Shown here: one piece after another, positions 35,548 to 47,400 of the stretch
Layout: every line of letters begins with the position of its first letter
How positions within the stretch are numbered: position 1 is the stretch's first letter
Source: Brachycybe producta
Lineage: Eukaryota; Arthropoda; Diplopoda; Playtdesmida; Andrognathidae
Direction: 5' to 3'
DNA: 64,000 nt
NCBI GenBank assembly: GCA_036925085.1
Contig: JAUPFP010000001.1
Location: forward strand, 9,240,002-9,304,001
The notes under the pieces: model-generated
The model's database searches: none
What the model saw: only the letters and a program-made list of their open reading frames with translations
What the model was told of the DNA's origin: nothing
Made by a program: the position numbers and the translations under genes

Positions 35548-36399
35548 CCTCGCCCAGAACTCTTCTACTTTCTAATGAACTTACATTGTTTTGTGTGTGT
35601 GTTTTTTTTTCTAATTTGTTTCTAACAAAAAAGATGAAGAGGGCATTGAAGTTTCATTTTCTTTTTGTCAAATTCATGACTTTTGTTGATGTCAACGGAA
35701 TTGAGGTTTTTTTTCCTCTCCCGATAACTATTTGAACTTTCATTAGAAATTCAATTGAAAAAGCTCGTTAAAAAGGGAATAGTAACGAAGCATAAAAATC
35801 TATTATTCATTTTTAAAAATATAAGATTAGAAATGCAAGTAACCTGTTGCCAGTTCTTCTTTTATTCACTTTTCTTTACTTAGTGGACATAAAAAATAAA
35901 GCGTTTACAGACTTTGACCCAACCCAACTCTTTTTTTTATCTATTTATTCTTATTACTGATGATTGAATTTACTACAAACAGAAAACCACCACCTTTCTC
36001 AAAACTTAAAATAGAAGAAAAATGGTTTTGAGAAATTCTTCTTTGGAACAGGTTTCTCATATAAGTGAACGAGAAGAAAAATTCCAATTACTCTCGTGTA
36101 TTTTATATAATAGTTAAAAACATGGAAAATATCGTATATCGATATACGAGCACATATTATATTCAATATTGGAGAATTAGAGAACTTTTTCAACACTTCA
36201 GTCTTTGCAAATCGTGTGGAACTTTAGTGCAAAGCAATATTTTGCATACATTTACAGTTGATAATTTAATTCAACTTAGTACACCTGCAATCAGCTCTAG
36301 AGCTATGTGGCATTTGGGTCGGGCTTATAATTCCCCTCAGTCATAAGTAATTGTCATTTAGAAGAAGTTTAGACGTCGATCATCATTAAATTGTATTCG
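35548..36399. other. Non-coding, nothing recognised
   Basis: AT-rich; a 93-codon frame at 36065-36346 has no features and may overlap decayed LINE flank. Confidence 0.4.
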
Positions 36400-37115
36400 T
36401 TCTAAAACAGAAAACTATGTTTGGAAAGAAAGACCACAAATATGCGCATCAGTTCTAGCTCTTATTTCTTTATTAAGCATTGGATGGCCATGTCTACTTA
36501 TACAGAGGTTTCTAGTAAGAATTACAGCTAACAATGTTCTGTTCTCTGAAGCCAGCAAATATTAAAGAAGAGCAAGGCTTTTGCTCAGCTCTATGGTTTG
36601 CTAGTGATTCCAATTGAAGTTCATCCAGCATATAAGGGTTACACTGTCAGAATGTAAATAACAATTCTTGCAGCAACTATGCTGTACCTTTTTTCTATTT
36701 CGTGTGTTAAGATTAACTCAAAAAGACTCCAAATCGGTGAGCAATATTCTAATACTGGTCTAACAAGAGTAAAATAATAGACCTCTTTTACATTTTCTGT
36801 AGAATATTTTTTAATGTCGGCTGTACAATCATCAGCCTTGGCTTTGCTTACTGCTGTTTTTGTTATACCAATATTTTCCTTCCAAAGGTAATCTTTGGAG
36901 TGAGTTAAACCAAGATATTTAACGATATCAAACATGATCCAACAGATTACGTACCAATACATACAGTGTAATCTGCCTCATTTGAATTATGCTTATGAGA
37001 AATATGTATACTCTCGCATTTACTACTGTCTAGTTATAGGTGGCCATTGACAACTCCATTCGTTGATTAGGTTCTGATATTTTTGTAGAATCTCTACATA
37101 ACTATGACTTTTTTA
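36400..37115 (-). pseudogene. LINE reverse transcriptase fossil (CR1/jockey-like), minus strand
   Basis: Reading the - strand from 37110: EILQKYQNLINEWS (the LQ..L..W block after the polymerase core), IVKYLGLTHSKDYLWKENI, a SKAKADDCTADIKKYSTENV block, YYFTLVRPVLEYCSPIWSLF, then EIEKRYSIVAARIV and an ELQLE-type tail. The order is that of the reverse-transcriptase thumb region in CR1/jockey-type LINEs. Reading requires several frame changes and stops, and the N-terminal and catalytic parts are absent. Confidence 0.75.
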
Positions 37116-37117
37116 AA

Positions 37118-37121
37118 TTTC

Positions 37122-37165
<44 letters not shown>
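37118..37165. repeat. (TA)n microsatellite
   Basis: About 40 bases of perfect alternating TA, directly beyond the upstream edge of the LINE fossil. Confidence 0.9.
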
Positions 37166-37166
<1 letters not shown>

Positions 37167-40100
37167 TCATCATTTGTCATTTTTATACTCGAGGCCTATT
37201 TTTAATTTTGTCTTATTTTTAATCCCGAATCTCTAGCCTTGTTAATTAGTGAACAGAGGAATGTAATCACTTCTGTCCCCGTGAGAAAATGGCTTCATTA
37301 TTGGTTTGGCTTTTTTTTTTCTAACGTCACCCAGGAACTTCCTCTTGGTTTTTAGGCGTGTGTGGTTTTTAACTTGATACATTTGAAATACAAATAAGAA
37401 CTTTTTTTCCACGATGTGAAACAAAATGGAACAAGAGAAAGTGTAGCAGAAAAGTAAAAATTCTAAATGGGGGAAAAGGTGCAAGGGGTGGGGGTGGGTG
37501 TCATATCATTGGCATGGACAAACTTTCTCATGATTTTATTAACTATAATTAAAGATAAACACATTAGAAAATGCGTCAAATGGATGAGAAAAACTAAAAC
37601 CTGAAAAACAATTTCAAGAATTCATGCTGTTTTTATATTATATACAATGCTAAGAAACAAGTTCGGTCAGAAAAGTAAAACCAGGATTGGAAGGGTCGTC
37701 TATTGGGGGGGGGGGGCAGTTTCTTGAGTATGGATGTTCGCAAAGGACATTTGAAGCTCTCGTTATTCTCGTGCGACTAATGCAGCACGTACGACAATAC
37801 GGAATGGCGACGTCACTCACAGTCGGCGTATTATACCACAATGCAATGTGCTTGTTGCTAAACAAACGGCTATTAATTGTACTTTCAGTTCGTTAGTTTT
37901 TCCGCCAATCAGCATATGTTGTCGAGAGTCAACGCTAATACATTAAGAGAATTGCACAATCACATAAACCTCATGTTGCATTGACCAATATTATGCATAT
38001 TATTGTTAGATGCTAATAAAGTTTGATGTCCTAAAGTTTTACTCTGTATATGCCGTATGTGTGTTCTTCATTTTCAGCAACACAGACACCTACGTGACTA
38101 TTCTGTATTGCTTGCTGTGCGTGCTACATTAGTCATATGAAGATAATGAGAGCTTAATTGACACCTTCATTTTAAGTTTAGGGAATGGGGAAAAAAATCA
38201 CATAGGCCTAACCGAAAATCTAGTGAATACTGTGGTTGAGGAAGCACTTGGAACGCTATATTTTCTCTGTGCAATGCGAGCTTGAAAAGTTAAGACTAAT
38301 TCCGAGTGGTCGTGGTTGAGATTTCTCTATCATCATAATATGCTTATGACGATGCAAATTCAAAATTCAATTGCATGTTAAATGACAAAGATCGATTTTG
38401 AAAAGTAATTAAATTACTTTAAGAATGTAATTACTACTAATTAGTAATTGTAGTTCATTATTTTTAAAATATAACATTTTTTTTGGATACAAATATAAAC
38501 AGAAGTGCCTTAATTGTAAAGACATAAACGACTGAGAATTCAAAAGGGAATATCAATCAGTGAGCTTTTTTACTTCAAAAGTGAAGTTCAATTTTCACTG
38601 GTGATGATATTCCTTTTTTGAATTCTGAGTCTTTTGTGGCTTTACAATTAAGAACTCATTTTAAAAGTAAGTTGTCCCAACACTGCTAAATAATGTGTTC
38701 CTCCATCATTTGTAATGATCTGAAACAGGTGGTTGCAAAAACAACAACAACAACAACAACAACGACACAAAATTGAATAGCAATAAAAGTTGGGTTGAAT
38801 TAAAAAAAGACAGTATAGATTACACGATCAATTTTGACATTGAAAAACCAGGATGGAAGAGTCATAATTGATTCGTGTGTACTCGGCTATCTGTTATTGC
38901 AGTGTTGACACATTAAGTGCTACAAAGCCTACAATACGAATATCCTTATTCTTCTGACAGACCTCCATATGACTTTACTAAGTTACTATTACAATAATAC
39001 TGTATTATACTATGCTATGCATATTGCATATAATTGGTAATTTCGGAGGGTGGTGGAGGGTGGTTGTAAACGTTTCTTAGAAGCGACTTTAAGAAGAACA
39101 TAATAAATTAAAATTGGGTAGAAACTGGAATAGCAGGTGAATGTGTCAGACGTATATTTCATGATATTTGTTAAAATAATTTTATTGCAGTTTGAAAATT
39201 AAAGTTATTTTTTTTTATTAAAGTTATTTTTTTTATTAAAGTTATTTTTTCCCCTGCATTTCTTTGTAGCACATTCTCGCTGACTTTTCTAGTTTCTAAA
39301 AGTTTTAAAAGTTTAAAAGTTTTAAAAATTGCGTCTAAAGCGGCGGGCACAGTGGATATTTTTCTCGCAAGATTCCATGCAAGAAATAAGTCAAATACAT
39401 GTATTGCAATGAATCTTGCACAGTTTATTGTAAAAAAAAAACGAAGATGAGCGTTTTCTGTAAGACGATGTGATGTGCAAGAAACCACTTTTAAGACTTG
39501 CAAGAGTATTATATTGGCAATTTGCAATTAAGGCAAGGACACATTACAGAGAATATTGCTTTAATGTATTCGCCAATGTCATCTTCGCTATAAACAGGGA
39601 AACAATTCCGGTAATCGTGATTCATAATCTCGATGACTCTGCCATTAACGAGTTTTATAGTTTGATATTTTTGCGATCTCAGATTTGTGCGCAATTTTAA
39701 TACAAATCCGGAAAAACATGATTCATATGATTCATGAATCATGGAAAAATCTTGCTTACATATTTTGCAAATATTTTTGTTGTTTAAGCAAACCTCCAAA
39801 TTTTGAAGAAAAACTTTTAAAAAAAATAAAAGTTCTTATTTTTAGAGCAAATTTTGAGAACTTGAACTCTGAAGACAGTTAGTTGAAAGTTAAACCCAAT
39901 TTTGTTTCACAGTTATAAATAAATTGGCAAGACAAAAAGTACTTTTGCTTTTATTTATGAAAAATACCACCGAAATAGTTTTTTTCTAAAAAAATACGCT
40001 TTTAAGAGGCTAGCTATGACAAAAATTCGTAATTGTAATAAAAGTGTGGACCCGTTGTTATTCTGCATAGAAGGGGTTTTATAAACTAGAAGAGTAAATG

Positions 40101-40369
40101 AATCATATAATTCAAGATTCCACACAAAAAAAGCTGAATCTACGACAATCGTTGTTTTTTTTAAAAAATAGATAAATTGTAATTTCAGTTGGTGTTTTCT
40201 GCATGTGGGGAAATTGACCTTAGGGGGATTTTCATTCTGATGTTTTTAAAAAATAATTGTTTTATGGCAATTTCAATGATATTTATATGCAATTTGATGG
40301 CAATCGCAATTTTCGTTCATTTTCGTTTTTCACTTTACATTGGATAAAATACGTCAAAATTTAACATTT
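37166..40369. other. Non-coding, one long hairpin
   Basis: No gene recognised. Holds a G run near 37706, the 144-bp hairpin at 38509-38652, an (AAC)n tract near 38741-38765, and three tandem copies of a ttaaagttattttttt word near 39200-39250. Frames of up to 118 codons on both strands at 39171-39882 have no domain features. Confidence 0.45.
38509..38652. repeat. 144-bp nested hairpin
   Basis: The left arm cttaattgtaaagacataaa then gactgagaattcaaaa is inverted at the right (ttttgaattctgagtctttt then ggctttacaattaag) for about 55 bp with some mismatches. The loop contains a second small hairpin, acttcaaaagtgaagt. It looks like a complete foldback element or a structured RNA. Confidence 0.65.
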
Positions 40370-40661
40370 TCTCAAACTGACATAAAATATTTATTTTTTA
40401 AAAATATCATCGACATGAAATAATTATTTATGTGGCTCAGTTTTTTTTTTCTAGTTTCTAACTTTCGAGTTTTTATAAAAGTTCTTAAACTTAAGAGTAT
40501 TAAGGGTTTTGCACGACATCACAACTACTACTTTTGTCTTTTATATGCGATAAAAGTTGCGGAATCTTATTTTTGCGAGCTGACTTTTTATACAACAATT
40601 GTTTTCTACTTTCTAAACTGTTGTTGTCCGGGTTTACCGAATAAATTCAAATTAGATTGAA

Positions 40662-41005
40662 TTAAGGTGATTTTAAAGTGTAAACGTCTCTCGAATTTTT
40701 GTTATGTCTTTCAAATGTAAAGCAAAGAAAAAACTTGAATGTGTTTTAAAAACTAGAAAAGGTAACTCAATTTATTTATGTTGCTATCTTTAAAAAATAA
40801 TCTTTTTATGTCAGTTTGAAAATGGCCCAACTTTAAGCGGACGGAATGTTTTAATTTATGTCAATAAAAAATATATTTTGAGAAAATATTATGAACTGAT
40901 TGAGGTAACCCTTCTAGTTAGTTACTAAAACACTTTCCAGTTTCTCTTAATTTTTCTTCCGAAAAACAGAATAAGAGTTAGAAAATCCAATTGTACATAA
41001 ATTTA
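40662..41005. mobile_element. Palindromic MITE family F, near-complete copy
   Basis: Begins at TTAA 40662-40665 with ttaaggtgattttaaagtgt. It has the central tttttatgtcagtttgaaaa and cttaagcggacg loop, and the inverted right half gaggtaacccttctagttag then aaacactttccagtttctct. The right terminus is degraded. It lies about 260 bp upstream of the first visible rhomboid exon. Confidence 0.7.
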
Positions 41006-41268
41006 TTATAAAATTCACGACATACACGTTCCAATTTTGGCTTTGAAAAGCTAGGATGGACCGGGCCTAACAGTAGAATTTGAAATTGTTGCAAGAAAAT
41101 TTCGGATGTCGTAGATGATGAAGTTTTGTACGGAGAAATTTTCTTTATATACACTATAACGCATCATATTATACATGGTACTAAAACTTTTTTTTTGTTT
41201 TCTTTTCTGGTTTCGCCCATGTCTGGTTGTTGTTGGTCTTCTTGACTTTTTGTGTTCGAAAACCACAG

Positions 41269-41499
41269 ATGACAGGTAAACGGACGAGAAGTTTCAAGAT
41301 TGCAGTTCATCAGAGAGACCGTGAAGTGTGGAGCGAACACGATTTTCACCTCATCACCGAGGAACCGCCTTTGGTCCGCAAAATGGTGCGCATCATTGCC
41401 GAAGAGTTTCTCACTGATGACCGTGATCGAAAATATTATGCCGACAACTACACCTGTTGTCCACCGCCTTTGTTCATTGTTGTCATCACCTTAATCGAG
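41269..41499 (+). CDS. Rhomboid exon A (cytoplasmic N-domain and start of TM1)
   Basis: Encodes residues 1-77 (counting from the ATG), from [14 protein letters not shown] through [15 protein letters not shown] to [10 protein letters not shown]. The arrangement SFK, VR.IA.E, then DRKYY..Y.CCPPP aligns by eye with the region between the EF-hands and TM1 of RHBDL1/3. It is preceded by a pyrimidine-rich tract and ag at 41267-41268, so it may be an internal exon beginning here. The donor is gtaaaa at 41500, phase 0. Confidence 0.88.
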
Positions 41500-44400
41500 G
41501 TAAAAACACTTTTTCTTCTTCTTCTTCGATATAATTAACAATAATTGATATTGACAAATTCTAATTTTGAATCAGGTGATTTTTTAAATTTATTAAGTAA
41601 TTAAAGGTATTTGTATACTACGTTTGTTGATGTCTATTTATGTTATTACGGGTTGCTATATAAAGCAATTATTAATTGATTCTAAGTTAAAGCGAGTGGT
41701 CATTTTAACTTAGAAGGGTGCATCTGGAAACAAGGCTATGGTTCGTTGTATTGATATAGGAGCATTTGCAGAAGACTGCCGGGCAACTTTCAAAGAAAAG
41801 AACAGCTGATTTTCGAAATCTGATTATAGGCGTACGGTTTTTTCCGGAACAAAATTAAGAGAAACTAGAAAGTGTTTTAGAAACTTGAAGATTAGCTCTC
41901 GATATCACTTAAGGACAGTGTTACTCAAACGTTTCCCAATGGCAGATCACTAGATAAGTTGTCGATGCACATGTGGACCACCCCCAGCTTTAAAAGACCT
42001 ATATTTACTGTGCTTGTGCGGAAGGATACTCTTGTACCAATAATGGAGAGCACAGTGACGGTTATATCAGAGAAAAATTATGTTGACTTAGTGAATCTGT
42101 TTTCTGTAACTTCCGTTTTGACAGTTTGAGTGTAAAATATATTTCTCCATGGTCTTGTCTGCGGACACCCTGACACACCGCCACGCGTACCACCAGTGGT
42201 CCGCGGACTAACTACAATTTGAGAAACTGACCTAAGGGTATTTTCATCTTTCAAAATAAACTTTGTATAGACATAAATTAAGAAAGTGCCGTCTGGGTAA
42301 AGTCGGATCATTTTAAACTCGCATAAAAAGCGTATTTTGAAAGTTATCAAGATGAAAAAACCCTTAAGCGATTGAGCTACCTTCTAGTTTCTAAAACATT
42401 TTCCAGTTTCTTTTCATTTTGCACCTGAATAATAGAATAATCAGAATTCGGGTGACATTTACACTTTAAAACAACCTTAAAGAATGCTTGAGTCCAATTA
42501 GGCTGCCAATACCTCTGGAGGTATTTTCACCAACTTGTTCAATACTCCAGTTCATTTGTAGTGATCCTCTGCTGTACCGTAACATTTCGCCTTGTTTCAC
42601 TCATCTCAGAATACTAAGGGAGTGACTGGAGTCGTTTTTAAACAAATTTTCCACACCGTTTTCAAACGCCTTTCAATATTTTTTTTATTGAAAGGTGGTC
42701 CTACATGCACACTGTAGTACGTTCTCGAATGCACCTCAAGCAAAAAGTGTTCAAAGTAGCAAAAGGGTCGCATTGTTAATGGCTACTGCTAAGTCAAAGC
42801 TAGTGCTAAATTCATGTACTTTTGTTCAAAGTGGATGATACATCCATCGATATCGAAAGTTAATATATTTAGCACTATCTTTGACTAAGATTTTTCATAG
42901 CAGTCTACATGTATTTTGCTATGTAATATCTTCATATTTTAAGAGCTACGGACACAAATTTTGATTAGTGCTTTAACCCCAAATGAGAAGGGGTCATTTG
43001 GGGGTTTTTTTTTGGTGCCACCAAACATCTGAAATATGTGTCTCTTGTGTACGATTTTATCGTGGTCGTCGGTAATAATTGTTAATTCAAAGGTAGTACA
43101 ATAAGTAAGGGTGTGTTTCTATTTACTTGCGTTTGTGTGAACCCTGCGTGTGTTTGGTGATGATGGCGGTGGCGGAGTCATTTTGAGTGGGCAAGGGTAG
43201 GGTTAATTTCTGATGCAGTCTCGAGAATGTGATTGCGTGGGTGTGAGGTAGATAGAGCCCACAACAACAACAAATAAGCTTTGACTTAAAATTTAATTGA
43301 CTTCGTTGATTGACTGAAAAATTAAACCCCCTTTATGTGTGTTTATTATGTCAGTGCCATCGTGGTTAATTCGTAGTTTTATTTCCTGTAATAAATTGTG
43401 ATGACCCAATGTAGTGTAGGCCCGAATACATCCAATTGCAATAAGTTGCAATAGTTTCTTTCACATTTCTTCATGCAATAATCGTCTGGCAAGTACCGGT
43501 TAACAGGCGAGCAAACAATCGCTCGCTAGTTTTCAAAAAAAGATCGCGTGGATAGCGGTACATCAAAGAAAAGTCAAGTTCGTGCTGTGCTTGTTGTATA
43601 TTCTTGAATTAATTGCAATTGCCAATGTGATACTCTACATCAAGCATGTCAAACTCGCGGCCCACAACGAATATCTTTGCGGCCCAGCCCCTGTCAGATC
43701 CTGGATTACTGACATTCAACTTGGGTCAGTTTTGAAAGTAATCACTGCGAACAACATTTCCTCCGAAGTAGGAAAGATTGTAGTAGGGAAGAGATGCCAA
43801 GTGTCGGGAAGAAAACATTGAATTTTACCGTTGGCGTTGTTCTCTTTTCGAAATAAAAATACATTTCTATAAAAATTGAAGTGTTTTTTTTTTTTGCGGC
43901 AAACATATAAACTTAAGACCTTGTTTATTTGGTCCGTGTTAGCCTTTGAGTTTGACATGCTTGCTCTACATGTAGTACCTACTCTTGCAAGACTTAAAAA
44001 TGACTTTTTTGAAAGTGTAAGTTGTGTAAGATTCATATTAATATTTTACTTAACTTTTTTTTTACACGAAATCTTGTGGAGAAAATTAGCAAGTTTCATC
44101 GCTGCTTTGGATTTTTCTAAGAAATTTGTGAAAGATTCAAAGGAGCAGTTTTGTTTCATGAATACCTAACGTAACTGTTGTGATTTCTGCATTGATCACT
44201 AAAATTCATTGCTATAAAATTGATGCAAATGTTACTGTGAAACTTAAACTGTACAATTCCTTCCTTCCATACAAATGAAGATTTTCTGCAATCATTTTAA
44301 CACTTGTTGAGATGCATCATGGACTATGCATTCTAATTAGCTTATTAATGACTACATGACAGTGCATTTTATTGCTATTGTTAGCAGCTGAGAAGTTCCT

Positions 44401-47400
44401 ATAATACTCCTCCTATTCTTTGCAAGAATTTGTAGATGTTCTCGAATGAAGTCTCAAGTTGTCAATCTCTTTTCGGAGATATTTATGTGTGAAGAAAAAA
44501 AAAATGGAGAGACTGCCACATCAATTGGGATTGTTTTCATTATGTCCTAATAGTTTAACATTACCTATACATGTATATGTATATACAACAGTGTGATTGC
44601 ACTCACTGTATATATTTTTATTTGTATCTTGGGATGATACATTTGCATCAGCATACCCTTTTTTTTTGCTATGTCCAGTTGAACTAGTTTTCAGATTAGT
44701 CTTTGATAAAAGAATCACTTTTTTTGTGCTTATTTCTTTCACTTGTTAAAAATGCCTCCTCATAAAAGTGTAGGAGAATTTTCATGAGATTGGATTTTCT
44801 TATCGCGGAACAGAAATTCCAAGCATTTTTCTTGAAAGAAAATGATAATAATGTGTTTATTTTTTTAAAAAATGTTGTTCTTTTAAGGTGGCATCCATGG
44901 TGGTCTTTCTTATGTTGCCATTGGAATTGGAGAGGGTTTTTTTTGCATACTGATCTTGATTAGCACAGGGTAACAACATTTCACAACTTTAATCACTCTA
45001 TAGTAACATTTGTAACAACAACACCAAAACATATCTTCGAAACCAACCTGTTATAAAAAATATTCCTGCAAAATAGTTCAGCATAAGTTTAAAACCATTT
45101 TAATGGTGGCCTCCATCTGGGAATTGGTAGCACAGTTTTGTGATTCACTCAGTGAACTCTTTTATCACAACTGTTGCCAACAGTTGGTGACATTGTGCTA
45201 CTCACAGTTGCCACAGGTGTACCAGAAAAACCATCAACAATCACCAAAAAACTTGTGATTTTGTTACTAGTAATCATTGCACAAAATGTTGGTGGTGTCC
45301 ACATGTGACATCCCCCAAATGTTGCGCAACATATTTACAACCTTCAAAGTTAACAACCTACAAAGCTAAACTTAAAAATTCTCTATGGATTCGCTATATA
45401 TAAAAGTTTGCTAAAGTCTTGTTTAAAGTTTGGCTTTATTTTACGTATCGTTATAGAATATGAGGATAAGCCTGGTTTTCACTTTTAAGTAGTATAGAAC
45501 ACAAGTATTGCACGGTTACATTTTACTTTGCATGCTTTGCAGAATGTAGTTACCGAAGTGTCACAATGGCTCACACACAGTGGCGTAGCTAGGCACCCGC
45601 AAGCCCCGCAACTGCGGGGGGGGCACAGGAGGTTTGGGGGCGCAAAAAACGAAATGAAAGTTACGTATTTTCAAAAATAATTGAATAAATTAAGCGAGTG
45701 ATTCCGAATCGCTCGCTTAATTTATTCAGTTAATTTCGAAAATAAATCGCCTTTCATTTAATATTTACTTTTAAAAACGACATACTTGTACCAGTAAATC
45801 TTCATAGAGATCAATGGGAACGGCAGAACAACGGTAGGAATAGTAGGAACAGTCGGGAGGTTAGGTTTAGTTAAATTAAGCTTGTTGCAGGGTGGTTGGG
45901 GGCGCAGCCTCTAGTTTTTAAAGAATTATTCTTATTAAATCAAATTAGTCCATTGTTCGACTGTTCTCTAATTTGATTAACGGAAAGAACGGTCGGAACA
46001 ATGGACAAATTTGTTTTAATAATTTTTCAAAAATTGTGGGGCTGCACCCCCCAGACCCCCTGCAACAAGCTTAATTTCCTATTCCTAACCTTCCAACTAT
46101 TCCTACTGTTGTTCAGACCTGTTCCGCCGTTCATCAAAATAGTACCCGTACCCAGTGCCGCAATTATAAATTTTGTGCCCGAAGACTACATTATTGTGAA
46201 CGCCCCTTACCTCCCTGCAGGCTACTCACACAAATTTGAGTAGTTTGTATAGTGTGAATAAATGAATTTTTAGGCTTGCAAGTGTTAGCATAAAATCAAA
46301 AACCACTATACAGTATTCTCTTTAGTAAGTATTGCTTATAGCACACACTACAACTTTTTGTAAATTTTGCAAATTGCACGACGGGTTTACTAGTGTTGAG
46401 TAATTTGTATAATACATGAATGAAAACTACTAAATTAAATAAATGTGCAATTAGGAAAATAGTCGCAAAAAAAGTATACTTTCAAAATTTGTCTTTTTTT
46501 TTTAATTTTAATTTCTAAACGTTTCGCGCCCCTGTTTGTTGGCGCCCGGAGATTAACTTTTCCCCATCCTCCTCGTTGTTGCGCCACTGCCCGTATCTTG
46601 TATGAGGGCTATGTGGAGAGGGGGGTAAGGGGGCGCAAAGTTTTAAGTGGCGGGGGGGGGGGACACAACCAAGTCATAGCTACGCCACTGCTCACACATA
46701 TAGCGTCGTTTAAGAAGTGATAATACGTAACTAACAAAATAGAAATTTTACAAGAGGAATGCAAATTTAAGGTTTTATTACACAAATTTGTTGCTAATAA
46801 AATTATTTGGACGTTTTTTTGAGCCATAATTAATATAATTATGTCACGTTCATGACATCACAAACAATTTTTTTTCTCTAAATATTCGCAAAATCACATT
46901 AAATGGATTTGAACACCCTACTCTACCAGATGTATCTATCTACCAGTCAGTATCTTTCAAAATAAATTTTTGTTTATTTCGCGACATTTTCCAAACAATG
47001 CACTTCTTTTTTATGATTTTTTATGCCAAAACCTCAAAATCACCAAAAATGTCAGTTACATGGTATCACTTCTTAAACGACGATATACTTCTCTTGCTGC
47101 ATCTGAACAGTGCATTGGTTATATGATGTGTGTCGCTCACTTTTATTGTCGAGATACAGTTTCGTAATCGTTTTCATTTTTCTTGAAAACAATCTGTATT
47201 TGTCAACTCAATATTATTGGTTTGGTTATTTAAATCTGAAGCATTTTTTTCTCTAAAAATTGCAATAATCACATTGAGTGCAGAGCTGGTGGTTTATTGT
47301 AGCCCAATGTGCCGTTCGAGCAATAGGGAAACAATAATGATGTTACTAATTTAAATAATCCAATCAGTCACCTTGAGTTGACCAATAGTGAGCAAATTGT

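Noticed and set aside
39171-39882. Several opposing frames of 65-118 codons
   Set aside because: They overlap on both strands, are rich in AT-driven residues (I, K, N, F) and show no family motifs.
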